Below, piece by piece: positions 1 to 10,036 of a stretch of DNA of 64,000 nt (its first letter is position 1; each line of letters opens with the position of its first letter). The notes under the pieces were generated by a model. It searched no databases and was not told where the DNA came from. It worked only from the letters and a program-made list of their open reading frames with translations. This stretch comes from Alkalihalophilus pseudofirmus OF4. GTDB lineage: Bacteria > Bacillota > Bacilli > Bacillales > Bacillaceae_D. The translations under genes and the position numbers were made by a program. Where the stretch lies: assembly GCF_000005825.2 (NCBI RefSeq), contig NC_013791.2, positions 806,001-870,000 of the forward strand, read 5' to 3'.

Positions 1-513
1 GGAATTTGCTTTATCGGAGAACGTAATTTCAAAGAATTTCTAAGTGGATTTTTGCCTGCACAGCCTGGTGAAATGCAAACCGTTGATGGTGAAGTAAAGG
101 GTCAGCATGACGGATTAATGTACTATACATTAGGGCAGCGTCAAGGTCTTGGCATTGGCGGAGCTGGCGAGCCGTGGTTTGTTATTGATAAAGACTTAGA
201 ACGCAACGTATTGATTGTTGGCCAAGGGTTTCATAACCAAGGTTTATATTCAGAGGGACTAGAAGCCGTTCATTTGAATTGGATCTCACCAACAAAACCA
301 ACTAGTGAATTCCGTTGTACAGCTAAATTCCGCTATCGCCAAGATGATCAAGGCGTGACGGTTATACCGCAGGAAGACGGAGGCGCGCTCGTGAAATTTG
401 ATGAGCCAGAGCGTGCAATTACACCGGGACAAGCCGTCGTTTTCTATGAAGGTGATGTATGTTTAGGTGGAGGTACGATTGATCGAGTGATTAAAAAGTG
501 GGAAAATGCCTAA
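1..513 (+). CDS. mnmA: tRNA 2-thiouridylase MnmA (C-terminal part)
   Basis: The frame is open from the first base of the window, so this is the 3' part of a gene that starts upstream. It encodes about 170 residues that begin [10 protein letters not shown] and continue LPAQPGEM and [13 protein letters not shown], which are typical of the C-terminal half of MnmA (TrmU). MnmA puts sulfur on C2 of U34 in tRNA-Lys, -Glu and -Gln, using sulfur from a cysteine desulfurase. The N-terminal PP-loop ATPase and catalytic cysteines lie outside the window. The next gene is the TPR gene yrrB, as in B. subtilis. A terminator hairpin overlaps the stop codon. Confidence 0.93.
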   Translation, partial: GICFIGERNFKEFLSGFLPAQPGEMQTVDGEVKGQHDGLMYYTLGQRQGLGIGGAGEPWFVIDKDLERNVLIVGQGFHNQGLYSEGLEAVHLNWISPTKPTSEFRCTAKFRYRQDDQGVTVIPQEDGGALVKFDEPERAITPGQAVVFYEGDVCLGGGTIDRVIKKWENA

Positions 514-534
514 ATGGTATTTTCCCTTTTTCTC
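500..534 (+). terminator. Rho-independent terminator of mnmA
   Basis: An 11-bp stem with one G-U pair (GGGAAAATGCC at 500-510 against GGTATTTTCCC at 516-526) has a 5-nt loop and is followed by a T-rich run. It includes the mnmA stop codon. Confidence 0.8.
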
Positions 535-590
535 TGTGTTCCGGCGTGAGATAATAAATAAAGGATAGAAGCAGTGAAAGGATGAAAATA

Positions 591-1277
591 ATGAGCAATA
601 ATGAATTAAGTAGTAATAAGACGAATTGGAATGAAAAAGGAATTTCGTATATGAATGAACAAAATTACGAGGAAGCGGCAAAAGCGTTTAATGCTGCAAT
701 CGAAGAAAACCCAAGGGATGCAACAGCCTTTATTAACTTTGGAAATCTGCTTGGAGCCGTAAATGACTATGAACGTGCGCTTATTTTCTTTGATAAAGCG
801 ATTGAACTAGATGAACATGCTGCCACTGCTTATTACGGTGCGGGAACGATTTATTTTAAGCAAGATCAGTTTGAAGAAGCTGCAAAAATGTTTAAACAAG
901 CGTTAGTAGAAAAGCTTGAAGAGGCAGATGTCTTTTTTATGCTTGGAATGAGTTATTATCAGCTTGGGGCTCTGCCGCATGCACTTGCAAACTTTAAGCG
1001 TGCGGTTGAACTCAATAAGTCAGATGTAGATGCGCGCTTCCATTACGGTCTAACGTTAGCTCAGCTCGAACAGGTAGAGGATGCGGTAGTTGAGCTTGAA
1101 GAAGTAGTTAAGCTGGCACCTGAACATGCGGATGCTCATTTTAACCTTGGTGTTGCTTATGCGTATCAGGAAAATTTGACGAAAGCTCTTCAAGCATTTG
1201 AAGAAGCTCTTCGTATCCAGCCGGATCATGCACTAGCTGCTAATGGACGAAAGACCGTATCAGAAGCCTTGCAATAA
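591..1277 (+). CDS. yrrB: TPR-repeat protein (YrrB-like)
   Basis: The protein has about 228 residues and consists almost entirely of 34-residue tetratricopeptide repeats, with repeated patterns of the type A...LG..Y...........F..A...... The helical scaffold is expected to mediate protein-protein contacts in the cytoplasm. No signal peptide or membrane segment is visible. An ATG at 582 is also in frame, but GAAAGG at 576-581 is well spaced only for the ATG at 591. It lies 12 bp upstream of recD2 and the order matches yrrB-yrrC in B. subtilis. The partner is unknown. Confidence 0.85.
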   Translation: MSNNELSSNKTNWNEKGISYMNEQNYEEAAKAFNAAIEENPRDATAFINFGNLLGAVNDYERALIFFDKAIELDEHAATAYYGAGTIYFKQDQFEEAAKMFKQALVEKLEEADVFFMLGMSYYQLGALPHALANFKRAVELNKSDVDARFHYGLTLAQLEQVEDAVVELEEVVKLAPEHADAHFNLGVAYAYQENLTKALQAFEEALRIQPDHALAANGRKTVSEALQ

Positions 1278-1289
1278 GGGTGATTATGA

Positions 1290-3608
1290 ATGGATGAACA
1301 ACAATCCTTAGAACAAGATAACGGAATAGAGCGTGGCTATATAAAAGGCGAGGTTCTCCATCTCGTCTTTAGAAATGATGAAAATGCCTACACTGTAGCT
1401 CTGATTCGGGTCAGTGAAACAAATGAAGAGCTAAAGGATAAGAAAATAACGGTAGTGGGAATCCTTCCGCAGCTGGATGTAGCAGAAACCTTTTTGTTTT
1501 TTGGGACCATCACTGACCATCCACGTTTTGGACAGCAGTATCAAGTAGAGCAATTTAGACGAGATCTGCCTCAAACAAAGAACGGCATCATTCAATATCT
1601 TTCAAGTGATCGCTTCCCTGGGATCGGCAAGAGGACAGCAGAAACGATTGTTGAGGTATTAGGGGAAAGGGCCATTACTCGGATTGTTGAAGACCGAGCT
1701 GTACTAAAAGCTGTACCAAAGCTCTCTAAAGAAAAAGCAGACCAATTATATCAGCAGCTCATAGACCAACAAGGAGTTGAACAGGTCCTAATGACGCTGT
1801 CAAAGCACGGATTTGGTCTTGAACTATCAATGAAGGTATATCAAAAGTATGGGTTTCAAGCACTTGATATTATTCAAACAAATCCTTATCAGCTGATTGC
1901 AGATGTAGAAGGGATCGGATTTAGGAAGGCTGATTTACTTGGAGCTGCGATTGGTTTAACAGGGAATCACCCAGACAGGATCCGAGCGGGGCTTTTGTTT
2001 GTTGTACAAGAATTATGCTTACAAGATGGACATGTCTATATCGAAAAAGAAGAATTGATCCCTCATGTAAAACAACTGTTATCGTCACCAGATGCATCAA
2101 TAAGTACAGAAGAAGTCGAGCATGAGCTTTTAACGATGGAAGAGGAGGATGCGCTTGTACTTGAGGAAACGCGCGTCTATATAAAATCACTGTATTTTGC
2201 TGAAAAAGGAATTGTCTCAAGTGTAAGGAGACTCATGGCTACAGAGGTTAAGGATGAATTCCCGGAATCGGAGTTCTTAAAAACACTAGGCGAGCTTGAG
2301 GAAGAGTTAAAAATTGAATACGCACCGCAGCAGAAAGAAGCGATTCAAACAGCGTTAGCTAATCCTTTTATGCTCCTTACAGGGGGGCCGGGAACGGGAA
2401 AGACAACCGTTATTAAAGGAATTGTCGAAACGTATGCAAGGCTTAACGGTTTATCACTTGACCCTAAAGCGTACACTAAATCCAATCCATTTCCAATCTT
2501 ACTTGTCGCACCAACTGGAAGAGCGGCAAAGCGGATGAGCGAGGCAACAGAACTGCCTGCTGTTACCATTCATAGGCTGCTTGGCTGGAAAGGCGGAAAT
2601 GGTGGATTTGAAAAAGGAGAACATGAGCAGCTGGAAGGAGAATTGATTATTGTCGATGAGGTTTCAATGGTTGACATCTGGCTTGCTAATCAATTGTTAA
2701 AGGCGATCCCTAAAGGCATGCAGGTCGTTTTTGTAGGAGATCAAGATCAATTGCCTTCAGTTGGACCTGGCCAAGTACTTAAAGACTTCTTAGATGCAGA
2801 GGTCGTTCCAACAGTTCCGTTAACAGCGATCTATAGACAAAAGGAAGGCTCCTCGATCATCGAACTCGCCCACGAGATGAAACAAGGGAAAATGCCTAGC
2901 GACCTGCCTGAAGCGAAGCCTGATCGACGGTTCTTTCCGTGTACAACCGATCACGTCCAGCATGTTGTGACACAGATTTGTGAAAATGCTATAAAAAAAG
3001 GGTATCTTGCCAGAGACATACAAGTGCTGGCTCCGATGTATAAAGGGCAGGCTGGGATTACAGAACTCAATCGTATTCTCCAGGAGCTTTTCAACCCTAA
3101 GACAGAGCAAAAACGAGAGCTTTTATACGGGGAACTTGCTTACCGGACAGGAGATGTTGTACTTCAGCTTGTAAACAATCCTGATGAAAATGTGTACAAC
3201 GGAGACCGCGGAGAAATTGTGGCGATTTTCTATGCAAAAGAAAATACAGAAAAACAAGATCAGGTTGTGATTAGTTTTGATGGAACAGAGGTTGTCTACA
3301 ATAAGAAAGATTTAAATCAAATTACACATGCTTATTGCTGTTCGATCCATAAATCGCAAGGAAGCGAATTTCCAATCGTTGTCATGCCTGTAGTACGTAA
3401 TTATTCTCGGATGCTGAGGAGAAATTTAATTTATACAGGGATTACTCGGGCAAAAAAATTCCTGCTTCTATGCGGCGAATTAAAATCCTTTCATACCGCA
3501 GTTACACGAGAAGATGAGTTAATCAGGTATTCGATGTTAAAAGACAAGCTTGTCTCCCTAAAACAATCTCAACAGGAATATGAGAATGGAAATGGTCAAC
3601 TAACATAA
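1290..3608 (+). CDS. recD2: ATP-dependent 5'-3' DNA helicase RecD2
   Basis: This 772-residue protein has the RecD2 plan: an N-terminal extension with helix-hairpin-helix region (FPGIGKRTAETI, about residues 108-120), a Walker A motif GGPGTGKTT near residue 367, Walker B-like IIVDEVSM near 455 and a C-terminal UvrD-like region with HKSQGSEF near 686. RecD2 is a RecBCD-independent SF1B helicase that helps replication restart and mismatch or recombination repair in Bacillus. AAGGGTG at 1276-1282 sits 7 nt before the ATG. It follows yrrB closely and precedes yrrD, the conserved Bacillus order. Confidence 0.95.
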   Translation: MDEQQSLEQDNGIERGYIKGEVLHLVFRNDENAYTVALIRVSETNEELKDKKITVVGILPQLDVAETFLFFGTITDHPRFGQQYQVEQFRRDLPQTKNGIIQYLSSDRFPGIGKRTAETIVEVLGERAITRIVEDRAVLKAVPKLSKEKADQLYQQLIDQQGVEQVLMTLSKHGFGLELSMKVYQKYGFQALDIIQTNPYQLIADVEGIGFRKADLLGAAIGLTGNHPDRIRAGLLFVVQELCLQDGHVYIEKEELIPHVKQLLSSPDASISTEEVEHELLTMEEEDALVLEETRVYIKSLYFAEKGIVSSVRRLMATEVKDEFPESEFLKTLGELEEELKIEYAPQQKEAIQTALANPFMLLTGGPGTGKTTVIKGIVETYARLNGLSLDPKAYTKSNPFPILLVAPTGRAAKRMSEATELPAVTIHRLLGWKGGNGGFEKGEHEQLEGELIIVDEVSMVDIWLANQLLKAIPKGMQVVFVGDQDQLPSVGPGQVLKDFLDAEVVPTVPLTAIYRQKEGSSIIELAHEMKQGKMPSDLPEAKPDRRFFPCTTDHVQHVVTQICENAIKKGYLARDIQVLAPMYKGQAGITELNRILQELFNPKTEQKRELLYGELAYRTGDVVLQLVNNPDENVYNGDRGEIVAIFYAKENTEKQDQVVISFDGTEVVYNKKDLNQITHAYCCSIHKSQGSEFPIVVMPVVRNYSRMLRRNLIYTGITRAKKFLLLCGELKSFHTAVTREDELIRYSMLKDKLVSLKQSQQEYENGNGQLT

Positions 3609-3659
3609 CGAAGGGACATAACATGCATACTAAGGTTGTTCGGAAAGGTGGGGAGTACT

Positions 3660-4136
3660 TTGCGAACTTTTTCAACCGTAGAAGGTCTTCCAGTCATCGA
3701 ACAAGCTTCAGGAATAGAATGCGGGCATGTTCTTGATGTGTTAGTTGACCGAGGCGAGCGTATCTCAGGGTTTGTTATTGACAAGAAAGGGTGGCTTAAT
3801 CACCATCTTTTTCTGCCGATAGGCGCAGTTGCAAGCTTTGGATATGACGGGGTAATGGTGGAAAGCTTTAAAAATGTGTCGAGATATGATCGAAAAAACC
3901 ATCATGCCCATCCATTAAAGCTAGGCAAAAGACGTCTTCAGGGAATTTCCTTGTTGACGACTGAAGGCGAAAAAGTCGGGCTTGTCGAAGATGTATATTT
4001 TGATGAAGAAGTGGGGACAATCGTAGGGTATGAAGTGACCGATGGGTTAGTAGCTGACTTAGTAGACGGCAGGAAGGTAGTTAAGACCAAGGGCCCTCTT
4101 GTAGTTGGCAAGGATCGCGCCATCGTGTCGATTTAA
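3660..4136 (+). CDS. yrrD: PRC-barrel domain protein (YrrD-like)
   Basis: The protein has about 158 residues with two PRC-barrel-like halves. The first contains IECGHVLDVLVDRGERISGF and the second contains GEKVGLVEDVYFDEEVGTIV. PRC barrels are small beta-barrels that bind RNA or protein partners; the role of YrrD is not known. The frame extends to a TTG at 3636, but AGGTGGGG at 3646-3653 is spaced for the TTG at 3660, giving MRTFSTVEGLPV. The stop codon is followed directly by the ribosome site of the next small gene, so the genes are probably co-transcribed. Confidence 0.8.
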   Translation: MRTFSTVEGLPVIEQASGIECGHVLDVLVDRGERISGFVIDKKGWLNHHLFLPIGAVASFGYDGVMVESFKNVSRYDRKNHHAHPLKLGKRRLQGISLLTTEGEKVGLVEDVYFDEEVGTIVGYEVTDGLVADLVDGRKVVKTKGPLVVGKDRAIVSI

Positions 4137-4149
4137 GGAGGCCCTGCGT

Positions 4150-4338
4150 ATGCAATGTCCAAACTGTAAATCAAAAGATATAGGGAAAATCGGTACAAAT
4201 CAGTACTATTGCTGGAATTGCTTTGTGGAAATGAGCTTGCAAAAAGGAATGCTAAGTTTACATCAGGTCGAAGAAGATGGTTCGCTTAGTTCCTTAGATG
4301 ATTTGTTTGATGATGAGGATCTGCATGTTGGAATGTAA
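4150..4338 (+). CDS. Small zinc-ribbon protein
   Basis: The gene encodes 62 residues starting MQCPNCKSKDIGKIG and containing a second pair YYCWNCF, so CPNC and CWNC form a likely four-cysteine zinc ribbon at residues 3-6 and about 24-27. The tail is acidic (DDLFDDEDL). AAGGAGG at 4135-4141, overlapping the yrrD stop, fixes the start. A small protein occupies the same place in B. subtilis (possibly yrzR), but I am not certain of that name. No function is known to me. Confidence 0.72.
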   Translation: MQCPNCKSKDIGKIGTNQYYCWNCFVEMSLQKGMLSLHQVEEDGSLSSLDDLFDDEDLHVGM

Positions 4339-4363
4339 TCCAATATAAAGGTGGTGTCATCCG

Positions 4364-4552
4364 ATGAGAAAAGCTTTTACGTCCTTACTTGCTGTTGGAG
4401 TGGGAGCTGCTGCTTATTCGATGAGTAGTCGCCAGAAAAAGCGTAAATTTGACCAGTTTATCCAGCCTATTACGCGGTTAGATATGGATAAATATCTGAA
4501 TAAACGAACGTGGAATAAAACGATGAAACGCTTAACCAAACGTTTTTCGTAA
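4364..4552 (+). CDS. Small DUF3918-like protein (YrzQ-type)
   Basis: The 62-residue product has a short hydrophobic N-terminus (SLLAVGVGAAAYSM) that could be a single membrane segment. A strongly basic tail follows, with KKRKF and MKRLTKRF. GGTGG at 4351-4355 is a weak ribosome site before the ATG at 4364. Position between yrrD and yrrI matches the B. subtilis YrzQ/DUF3918 family, and the sequence resembles it. Function is unknown. A terminator follows at once, so this is the last gene of the yrrB-recD2-yrrD transcript. Confidence 0.7.
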   Translation: MRKAFTSLLAVGVGAAAYSMSSRQKKRKFDQFIQPITRLDMDKYLNKRTWNKTMKRLTKRFS

Positions 4553-4562
4553 ATGCAGCGAT

Positions 4563-4597
4563 AAGCTTGTCTACACATGTAGGCAGGCTTTTTTTTG
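4563..4597 (+). terminator. Rho-independent terminator
   Basis: An AAGCTTGTCTAC / GTAGGCAGGCTT stem with a 4-nt loop (imperfect at one position) is followed by eight T. It ends the yrrB to yrzQ-like unit. Confidence 0.85.
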
Positions 4598-4682
4598 TGA
4601 AAAAATAAGGAGAGTGATAATGTAAATTAATTTGTACACACTAATGATAACAAGAACAGGAAATGAAAAGGAGGTGTTGGGA

Positions 4683-5747
4683 ATGTGGAAAACACTTGAG
4701 AATAAGTGGATCACAAGACTTATTCTTATTTTATTACTCATGCTGATTGTATTTATGGCAATGCAATTATTCCCTTTAGTAACTCCAGTACTAAGCATTA
4801 TAAAAGCATTGCTGCTTCCTCTTTCCCTATCCTTCTTATTTACATATTTGCTGCATCCGCTAGTAGAGGGGCTTCATGAGCATGGGCTGCCGCGTTCGCT
4901 AAGTGTATTACTCGTATTTCTCGCTTTATTAGTTACCCTAGGCCTTGTTCTCATGTTTGGTGTTCCGTTATTAATTGAACAAGTTCAGCACGCAATGACA
5001 GTCTTACCACAGCAAATTACCGAAATAGAGAAAATGATTATTCAAATTCAAACGCAAGCCAGAGCTCTTCCATCCCCTATCCGAGTTCATATTAATGAAT
5101 GGTCGACTCAGGCGGGCGTGCTTGGAGCAAAAGCACTCGATCAGATAGAAGTTCTTGCACTATGGTTGATTCAATCTATTTTTAGTTTAATGGTCGTCCC
5201 CTTTCTTGTTTTTTACTTCTTAAAAGACTTTGACCTAATAGAAAAAGTTTCCTGGTATCTAACTCCTAGAAAATGGAGGCCGGGTTTAAAGCGCTATGCA
5301 AAAGATGTGGACCATTCATTTGGGAGCTATATAAGAGGACAATTATTAGTTGCACTTGCCGTAACAATTATTTCGAGTTTGGGTTTTTGGTTGATCGGTG
5401 TTCCCTACCCAATTCTTTTAGGAGTATTTATGGGGGCGACAGAGATGATACCATACTTTGGAGCATACATTGGTGCCGTCCCTGCTATTATCATTGCATT
5501 GTTTGAGTCATGGCAGCTAGCTTTGATAACAGCTGGATTTATATTAATCTTACAACAGATTGAAGGAAATATATTATCTCCCGTGATTGTTGGTAAGACA
5601 TTACATTTGCACCCTATATTAATTATCCTCGCTTTGGTAATAGGGATTGAAGCAGGGGGCGTGATCGGGCTGCTATTGGCCGTACCTGCCCTTGCTATTT
5701 TAAAGGTGACTCTTCTACATTTAAGACTATATTTCATCAGTCATTGA
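4683..5747 (+). CDS. yrrI: AI-2E family transporter (YrrI-like)
   Basis: The protein has about 354 residues with an N-terminal pair of membrane helices, a periplasm-facing or cytosolic linker, and a second cluster of helices with GVPYPILLGVFMGATEMIPY and IIGIEAGGVIGLLLAVP-like motifs typical of the AI-2E (PerM/YdiK) family. Family members are exporters or Na+/H+ antiporters of poorly known substrate. The frame opens earlier (4632), but AAAAGGAGGTG at 4667-4676 points to the ATG at 4683 and the product MWKTLENKW. It sits between the YrzQ-like gene and alaS, as yrrI does in B. subtilis. Confidence 0.85.
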   Translation: MWKTLENKWITRLILILLLMLIVFMAMQLFPLVTPVLSIIKALLLPLSLSFLFTYLLHPLVEGLHEHGLPRSLSVLLVFLALLVTLGLVLMFGVPLLIEQVQHAMTVLPQQITEIEKMIIQIQTQARALPSPIRVHINEWSTQAGVLGAKALDQIEVLALWLIQSIFSLMVVPFLVFYFLKDFDLIEKVSWYLTPRKWRPGLKRYAKDVDHSFGSYIRGQLLVALAVTIISSLGFWLIGVPYPILLGVFMGATEMIPYFGAYIGAVPAIIIALFESWQLALITAGFILILQQIEGNILSPVIVGKTLHLHPILIILALVIGIEAGGVIGLLLAVPALAILKVTLLHLRLYFISH

Positions 5748-5773
5748 CAAGTGTATAAACGCTTTTCTATAAT
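5744..5773 (+). promoter_or_regulatory. SigA-type promoter of the alaS leader
   Basis: A perfect TTGACA (5744-5749) and a perfect TATAAT (5768-5773) are separated by 18 bp. It lies at the end of yrrI and directly upstream of the T-box leader. Confidence 0.8.
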
Positions 5774-5794
5774 AGGAATCAAATGGTTTAACTC

Positions 5795-6066
5795 GATGGT
5801 TAGAAGAGTAGATCAACGAACGAATCGTATACAAAACACGTCGACGGAATAAGTACGAATCAGACCGCACAAAGAGAGGCAGCTCCTTAGGCTGAAAGAG
5901 CTGCTGTGTGAAGGGATTTGGAAAGCTGCTCCTGAGTGCAGGGAAAAACCTGCCGTCAGCCTCGTTACGGCTTTGAGTGATGAATTACAATAGGTAATTC
6001 ATAATTAGGGTGGCACCGCGTGATTACAACTCTCGTCCCTTCTTTTTGGGATGAGGGTTTTTTTGT
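5795..6066 (+). promoter_or_regulatory. T-box riboswitch (alanine) upstream of alaS
   Basis: The leader of about 330 nt carries the T-box sequence AGGGTGGCACCGCG at 6007-6020 and a terminator (CTCTCGTCCC 6030-6039 with GGGATGAGGG 6048-6057, then seven T). The Stem I elements include GGCTGAAAG and GAAAGCTGCTCCTGAG. Two adjacent GCT codons at 5925-5930 are the candidate specifier, and either reads as alanine. Uncharged tRNA-Ala should bind the specifier and T-box and prevent termination, raising alaS expression on alanine starvation. The exact stem limits were not computed. Confidence 0.92.
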
Positions 6067-6104
6067 ATGCAAATGTTCGATCAAAATAAAAAGGAGATGA
6101 CAAA

Positions 6105-8744
6105 ATGAATTCATTAACATCAGCACAAGTACGACAAATGTATCTTGATTTCTTTAAAGAAAAAGGTCACGACATTGAACCAAGTGCATCACTTGTTCCA
6201 CATGAGGACCCATCTCTTTTATGGATCAACAGCGGGGTGGCAACTCTTAAGAAGTATTTTGACGGACGAGTCATTCCGGAAAATCCTCGTATTACCAATG
6301 CGCAAAAGTCAATCCGTACAAATGATATTGAAAATGTCGGTAAAACGGCACGACACCATACCTTCTTTGAAATGTTAGGAAACTTCTCTATAGGTGATTA
6401 CTTTAAAGAAGAAGCGATTGAGTGGGCGTGGGAGTTCTTAACGAGTGAAAAATGGATCGGTTTTGACCCAGAAAAATTATCAGTTACGGTTCATCCAGAG
6501 GACAATGAAGCGTATGATTATTGGGCAAAGAATATCGGGGTGCCAGAAGAGCGTATTATTCGCTTAGAGGGGAATTTCTGGGATATCGGAGAAGGTCCAA
6601 GTGGTCCTAATACTGAAATTTTCTATGATCGCGGCCCTTCATATGGTGATGATGCAAATGATCCAGAACTATACCCTGGAGGAGAGAACGAACGTTACTT
6701 AGAAGTTTGGAACTTGGTTTTCTCTCAGTTCAACCATAATCCAGACGGTACATACACACCTCTTCCTAAGAAAAATATTGATACAGGAATGGGTCTTGAG
6801 CGTATGGTATCGGTTATTCAAGATACGAAAACAAACTTTGAAACAGATTTATTTATGCCAATCATTCAAGCAACAGAGCAGTTAACATCTGTGAAATATG
6901 GTGCTGATACTGAAACGGATGTAGCGTTTAAAGTCATTGCAGACCATGTTCGTACTGTTACGTTTGCAGTAGGTGATGGTGCGCTTCCATCGAATGAAGG
7001 CCGCGGGTATGTCCTTCGCCGCTTGCTTCGTCGTGCAGTACGTTATGCTAAGCTGATCGGTATCGATCGTCCGTTTATGTATGAGCTCGTGCCGGTTGTT
7101 GGGGAGATTATGGTAGACTTCTATCCTGAAGTTAAAGAGAAAACGGAATTTATCCAAAAAGTGATGAAAACAGAAGAAGAGCGTTTCCATGAAACATTAA
7201 ATGAAGGCCTCGGCATTCTTGATAAAATTCTGGCTGAAGCGAAGGGTAAGAATGAAGAAGTGATTTCTGGTTCTGATGTGTTCCGCCTTTACGATACGTA
7301 CGGCTTCCCGGTAGATCTTACGGAAGAATATGTAGAAGAAAAAGGTTTAACGATTGATCGTGATGGCTTTGAGGTAGAAATGGAACAGCAAAGAAGCCGT
7401 GCACGAGCAGCACGTCAAGAATCTGGCTCTATGCAGGTACAAGATGAACTTCTAGGTGAGATTAACGCAGAAAGTACGTTTGTAGGATATAACCAATTAT
7501 CAGCAGAAGGTACTGTAAGTGTGTTAATTGCAGGTAAAGAACGCATGTCAAGTGTACCAGCTGGGGAAACTGCACAAGTGATCTTAAGTACGACGCCTTT
7601 CTATGCAGAAAGCGGCGGACAAGTAGCTGATACGGGGACGATCGTTGGCGAGGGAGTTATCGCACGTGTAACAGAAGTAACAAAAGCTCCAAACGGCCAA
7701 CACCTTCACACCGTAGTTGTTGAAGAAGGAGAGCTGAAGGAAGGTGTTACAGTGACAAGTACGGTAGAGGAAACCTCTCGTATCGGCATTGTTAAAAACC
7801 ATACAGCGACTCACTTGCTTCACCAAGCGTTAAAAGATGTTCTAGGAGTTCATGTTAACCAAGCAGGTTCCCTTGTATCAGAAGATCGCCTTCGTTTTGA
7901 TTTCTCTCATTTCGGTCAAGTAACGAAAGAAGAGTTAACAAAAATTGAAGAAATCGTGAATGAAAAAGTTTGGAATGCCATTTCTGTAGATATCAGTGAA
8001 AAGAAACTTGCTGAAGCGAAAGAAATGGGCGCAATGGCGCTTTTCGGTGAGAAATACGGAGATACTGTACGCGTCGTACAAGTTGGCGATTACTCATTAG
8101 AGCTTTGCGGTGGTTGTCATGTTCGCAATACAGCAGAGATCGGATTATTTAAAGTTGTATCTGAATCTGGGATTGGTGCAGGTGTCAGACGGATTGAAGC
8201 GGTCACTGGGCAAGGTGCATATGAATTCATGAATGATCAGCTGCGTTTATTGACGACAGCATCTGAACTAGTTAAAGCGAAAAATGTAAAAGATGTTCCT
8301 GCAAGAATTGAAGCGATGCAGCAGCAAATTCGAGATCTGCAGCGTGAAAACGAATCATTATCATCAAAATTGGGCAACATGGAAGCTGGGAACCTTATTG
8401 ATGAAGCAGTAGAAGTAAATGGTGTTAAAGTTCTATCTAAAGAAGTCAATGCAAGTGATATGGACGGACTTCGTGCGATCGTGGATAAGTTGAAGCAAGA
8501 CCTTGATTCAGGCGTAATTGTTCTAGGTGCCGTTTCTGGTGAAAAAGTAAATCTTGTTGCTGGTGTAACAAAAGATTTAATTAGTCAGGGCCACCATGCA
8601 GGGAAACTTGTAAAAGAAGTAGCATCACGCTGCGGCGGCGGCGGCGGCGGCCGTCCTGATATGGCGCAAGCAGGCGGTAAAAAGCCAGAACAGTTAGCTG
8701 AAGCACTGGCTTATGTTCCTGAATTCGTTAAAACAATTTCCTAA
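6105..8744 (+). CDS. alaS: Alanyl-tRNA synthetase
   Basis: The 879-residue protein is the usual length of bacterial AlaRS. The class II catalytic core is at the N-terminus, with [19 protein letters not shown] near residues 84-102. The editing domain has HTATHLLH near 565 and the zinc-binding CGGCH near 668. The C-terminal C-Ala domain ends in a glycine run followed by RPDMAQAGG near residue 848. It charges tRNA-Ala in the cytoplasm and deacylates Ser/Gly-tRNA-Ala. AAAAAGGAG lies 8-9 nt before the ATG, and a T-box controls it. Confidence 0.98.
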   Translation: MNSLTSAQVRQMYLDFFKEKGHDIEPSASLVPHEDPSLLWINSGVATLKKYFDGRVIPENPRITNAQKSIRTNDIENVGKTARHHTFFEMLGNFSIGDYFKEEAIEWAWEFLTSEKWIGFDPEKLSVTVHPEDNEAYDYWAKNIGVPEERIIRLEGNFWDIGEGPSGPNTEIFYDRGPSYGDDANDPELYPGGENERYLEVWNLVFSQFNHNPDGTYTPLPKKNIDTGMGLERMVSVIQDTKTNFETDLFMPIIQATEQLTSVKYGADTETDVAFKVIADHVRTVTFAVGDGALPSNEGRGYVLRRLLRRAVRYAKLIGIDRPFMYELVPVVGEIMVDFYPEVKEKTEFIQKVMKTEEERFHETLNEGLGILDKILAEAKGKNEEVISGSDVFRLYDTYGFPVDLTEEYVEEKGLTIDRDGFEVEMEQQRSRARAARQESGSMQVQDELLGEINAESTFVGYNQLSAEGTVSVLIAGKERMSSVPAGETAQVILSTTPFYAESGGQVADTGTIVGEGVIARVTEVTKAPNGQHLHTVVVEEGELKEGVTVTSTVEETSRIGIVKNHTATHLLHQALKDVLGVHVNQAGSLVSEDRLRFDFSHFGQVTKEELTKIEEIVNEKVWNAISVDISEKKLAEAKEMGAMALFGEKYGDTVRVVQVGDYSLELCGGCHVRNTAEIGLFKVVSESGIGAGVRRIEAVTGQGAYEFMNDQLRLLTTASELVKAKNVKDVPARIEAMQQQIRDLQRENESLSSKLGNMEAGNLIDEAVEVNGVKVLSKEVNASDMDGLRAIVDKLKQDLDSGVIVLGAVSGEKVNLVAGVTKDLISQGHHAGKLVKEVASRCGGGGGGRPDMAQAGGKKPEQLAEALAYVPEFVKTIS

Positions 8745-8843
8745 TTTGGCCAACTTCGTGTACAATAGAATAAGACAACCTTTTATGTACGAGAATTCGA
8801 TTTAAGAATTCAATAAAGGTAAAGAAAGAAAGAGGTGTTTGTG

Positions 8844-9116
8844 ATGAGCTCTATGGACAAGACAATGCAATTTAACTTTCCTGATGATTCCGTTGATGTT
8901 GACGTCCAAGAGGTATTACTTTCGGTATATGAGGCACTTGAGGAAAAAGGGTACAACCCGATCAATCAAATTGTAGGTTATTTACTTTCTGGTGATCCAG
9001 CGTATATCCCTCGCCACAAGGACGCTCGTGCACTTATCAGAAAGCTTGAGCGTGATGAGTTGATTGAGCAATTGGTAAAGTCTTATTTGTCACAGCACCG
9101 TAAGGAGAATGAATGA
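8844..9116 (+). CDS. ireB: IreB/ReoM family regulator (YrzL)
   Basis: This 90-residue protein of the UPF0297 family contains [13 protein letters not shown] near the start and [20 protein letters not shown] near the middle. In Enterococcus (IreB) and Listeria (ReoM) the homologue is phosphorylated by the PASTA kinase and controls ClpCP-dependent degradation of MurA, so it links kinase signalling to peptidoglycan synthesis. GTG at 8835 is in frame, but AGAGGTG at 8831-8837 favours the ATG at 8844. The stop overlaps the ruvX start (ATGA), so translation is coupled. Confidence 0.92.
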   Translation: MSSMDKTMQFNFPDDSVDVDVQEVLLSVYEALEEKGYNPINQIVGYLLSGDPAYIPRHKDARALIRKLERDELIEQLVKSYLSQHRKENE

Positions 9117-9532
9117 GAGCTTTAGGACTTGATGTAGGCACCAAGACAGTAGGGATTGCCCTCAGCGATGAATTAGGGTGGACGGCACAAGGCATTGAAA
9201 CCCTACGCAGAAATGAAGAAGATCCAGAGAGTGACTTCCTGAAAATTGCCGAGCTAGCAAAACAGAATGATGTTGAAACCATTGTCATTGGACTGCCCAA
9301 AAACATGAATGGCACCATCGGCCCAAGCGGTGAGCGCTGCATGGAATTTGCAGACTCTCTTAAAGAGCATGTGGACTGTGAATTTGTAATGTGGGATGAG
9401 CGCCTTACAACAGTAGCTGCTGAGAGAATGCTTGTAAGTGCTGATGTGAGTCGTAAGAAACGTAAAAAAGTAATTGATAAAATGGCTGCAGTAATGATCC
9501 TTCAAGGGTATCTTGATCGAAAAGGAATGTAG
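9113..9532 (+). CDS. ruvX: Holliday junction resolvase-like RuvX (YqgF/YrrK)
   Basis: The protein has 139 residues, the normal length of the YqgF family. It starts [19 protein letters not shown], the RNase H-fold strand with catalytic Asp at residue 7. Other motifs are [11 protein letters not shown], the second acidic site [11 protein letters not shown] and [13 protein letters not shown]. It is a predicted resolvase or a nuclease for 16S rRNA 5' processing. It overlaps ireB by 4 nt and is followed by yrzB; the trio is a conserved Firmicutes unit. Confidence 0.95.
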   Translation: MRALGLDVGTKTVGIALSDELGWTAQGIETLRRNEEDPESDFLKIAELAKQNDVETIVIGLPKNMNGTIGPSGERCMEFADSLKEHVDCEFVMWDERLTTVAAERMLVSADVSRKKRKKVIDKMAAVMILQGYLDRKGM

Positions 9533-9557
9533 CTTAAATAGAAGAGGTGTAGACATT

Positions 9558-9851
9558 ATGTCACAAGAAGAAAAAGAACGCATTGTTATTCCTGATGAGA
9601 ACGGTGATGAGCATCTATTTGATGAGCTATTTAAATTCACTGTAGATGAAACAGGAAAAAGTTATATTTTAGTTACTCCAGTTGGAGATATTGACGATGA
9701 TTCAGAGGAAGAAGTAGAAGTATTTGCTTTCCGTTATGAAGATCGTGAAGGCGAAGACAACGACATTGCTTTATTCGCAGTGGAAACAGATCAAGAATGG
9801 GAAATGGTTGAGGAAATGCTTAACACGTTCTCAGCAGAAGAGGAAGAGTAA
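9558..9851 (+). CDS. yrzB: DUF1292 family acidic protein (YrzB)
   Basis: The product of 97 residues is very acidic, with IVIPDENGDEHLFDELFKF near the start and a tail FSAEEEE. This is the DUF1292 pattern. GAAGAGGTG at 9541-9549 fixes the ATG at 9558, although the frame is open from 9513. It closes the ireB-ruvX-yrzB unit. Function is unknown. Confidence 0.88.
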   Translation: MSQEEKERIVIPDENGDEHLFDELFKFTVDETGKSYILVTPVGDIDDDSEEEVEVFAFRYEDREGEDNDIALFAVETDQEWEMVEEMLNTFSAEEEE

Positions 9852-9880
9852 GAATTAGTTTGCTCTAAATCAGAATAAGG

Positions 9881-9920
9881 AAAAGCCCTTTTGCCAAAGC
9901 TTAGCAAAAGGGCTTTTTCA
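9881..9920 (+). terminator. Rho-independent terminator after yrzB
   Basis: A 12-bp perfect stem AAGCCCTTTTGC / GCAAAAGGGCTT with a 9-nt loop is followed by a T run. Confidence 0.9.
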
Positions 9921-10036
9921 TGTGTTCAGACATTCTTTGTTTTGTCACAATATAGAGGTTTTTCGGCTATCAAATAATTTGTTTACTGACATATTGCAGA
10001 ATTATAGTATAATGATACGGTGGAAGGGGGAGAACG

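Noticed and set aside
1921-3110. Three minus-strand frames inside recD2
   Set aside because: Antisense to a well-supported gene, with no family resemblance.
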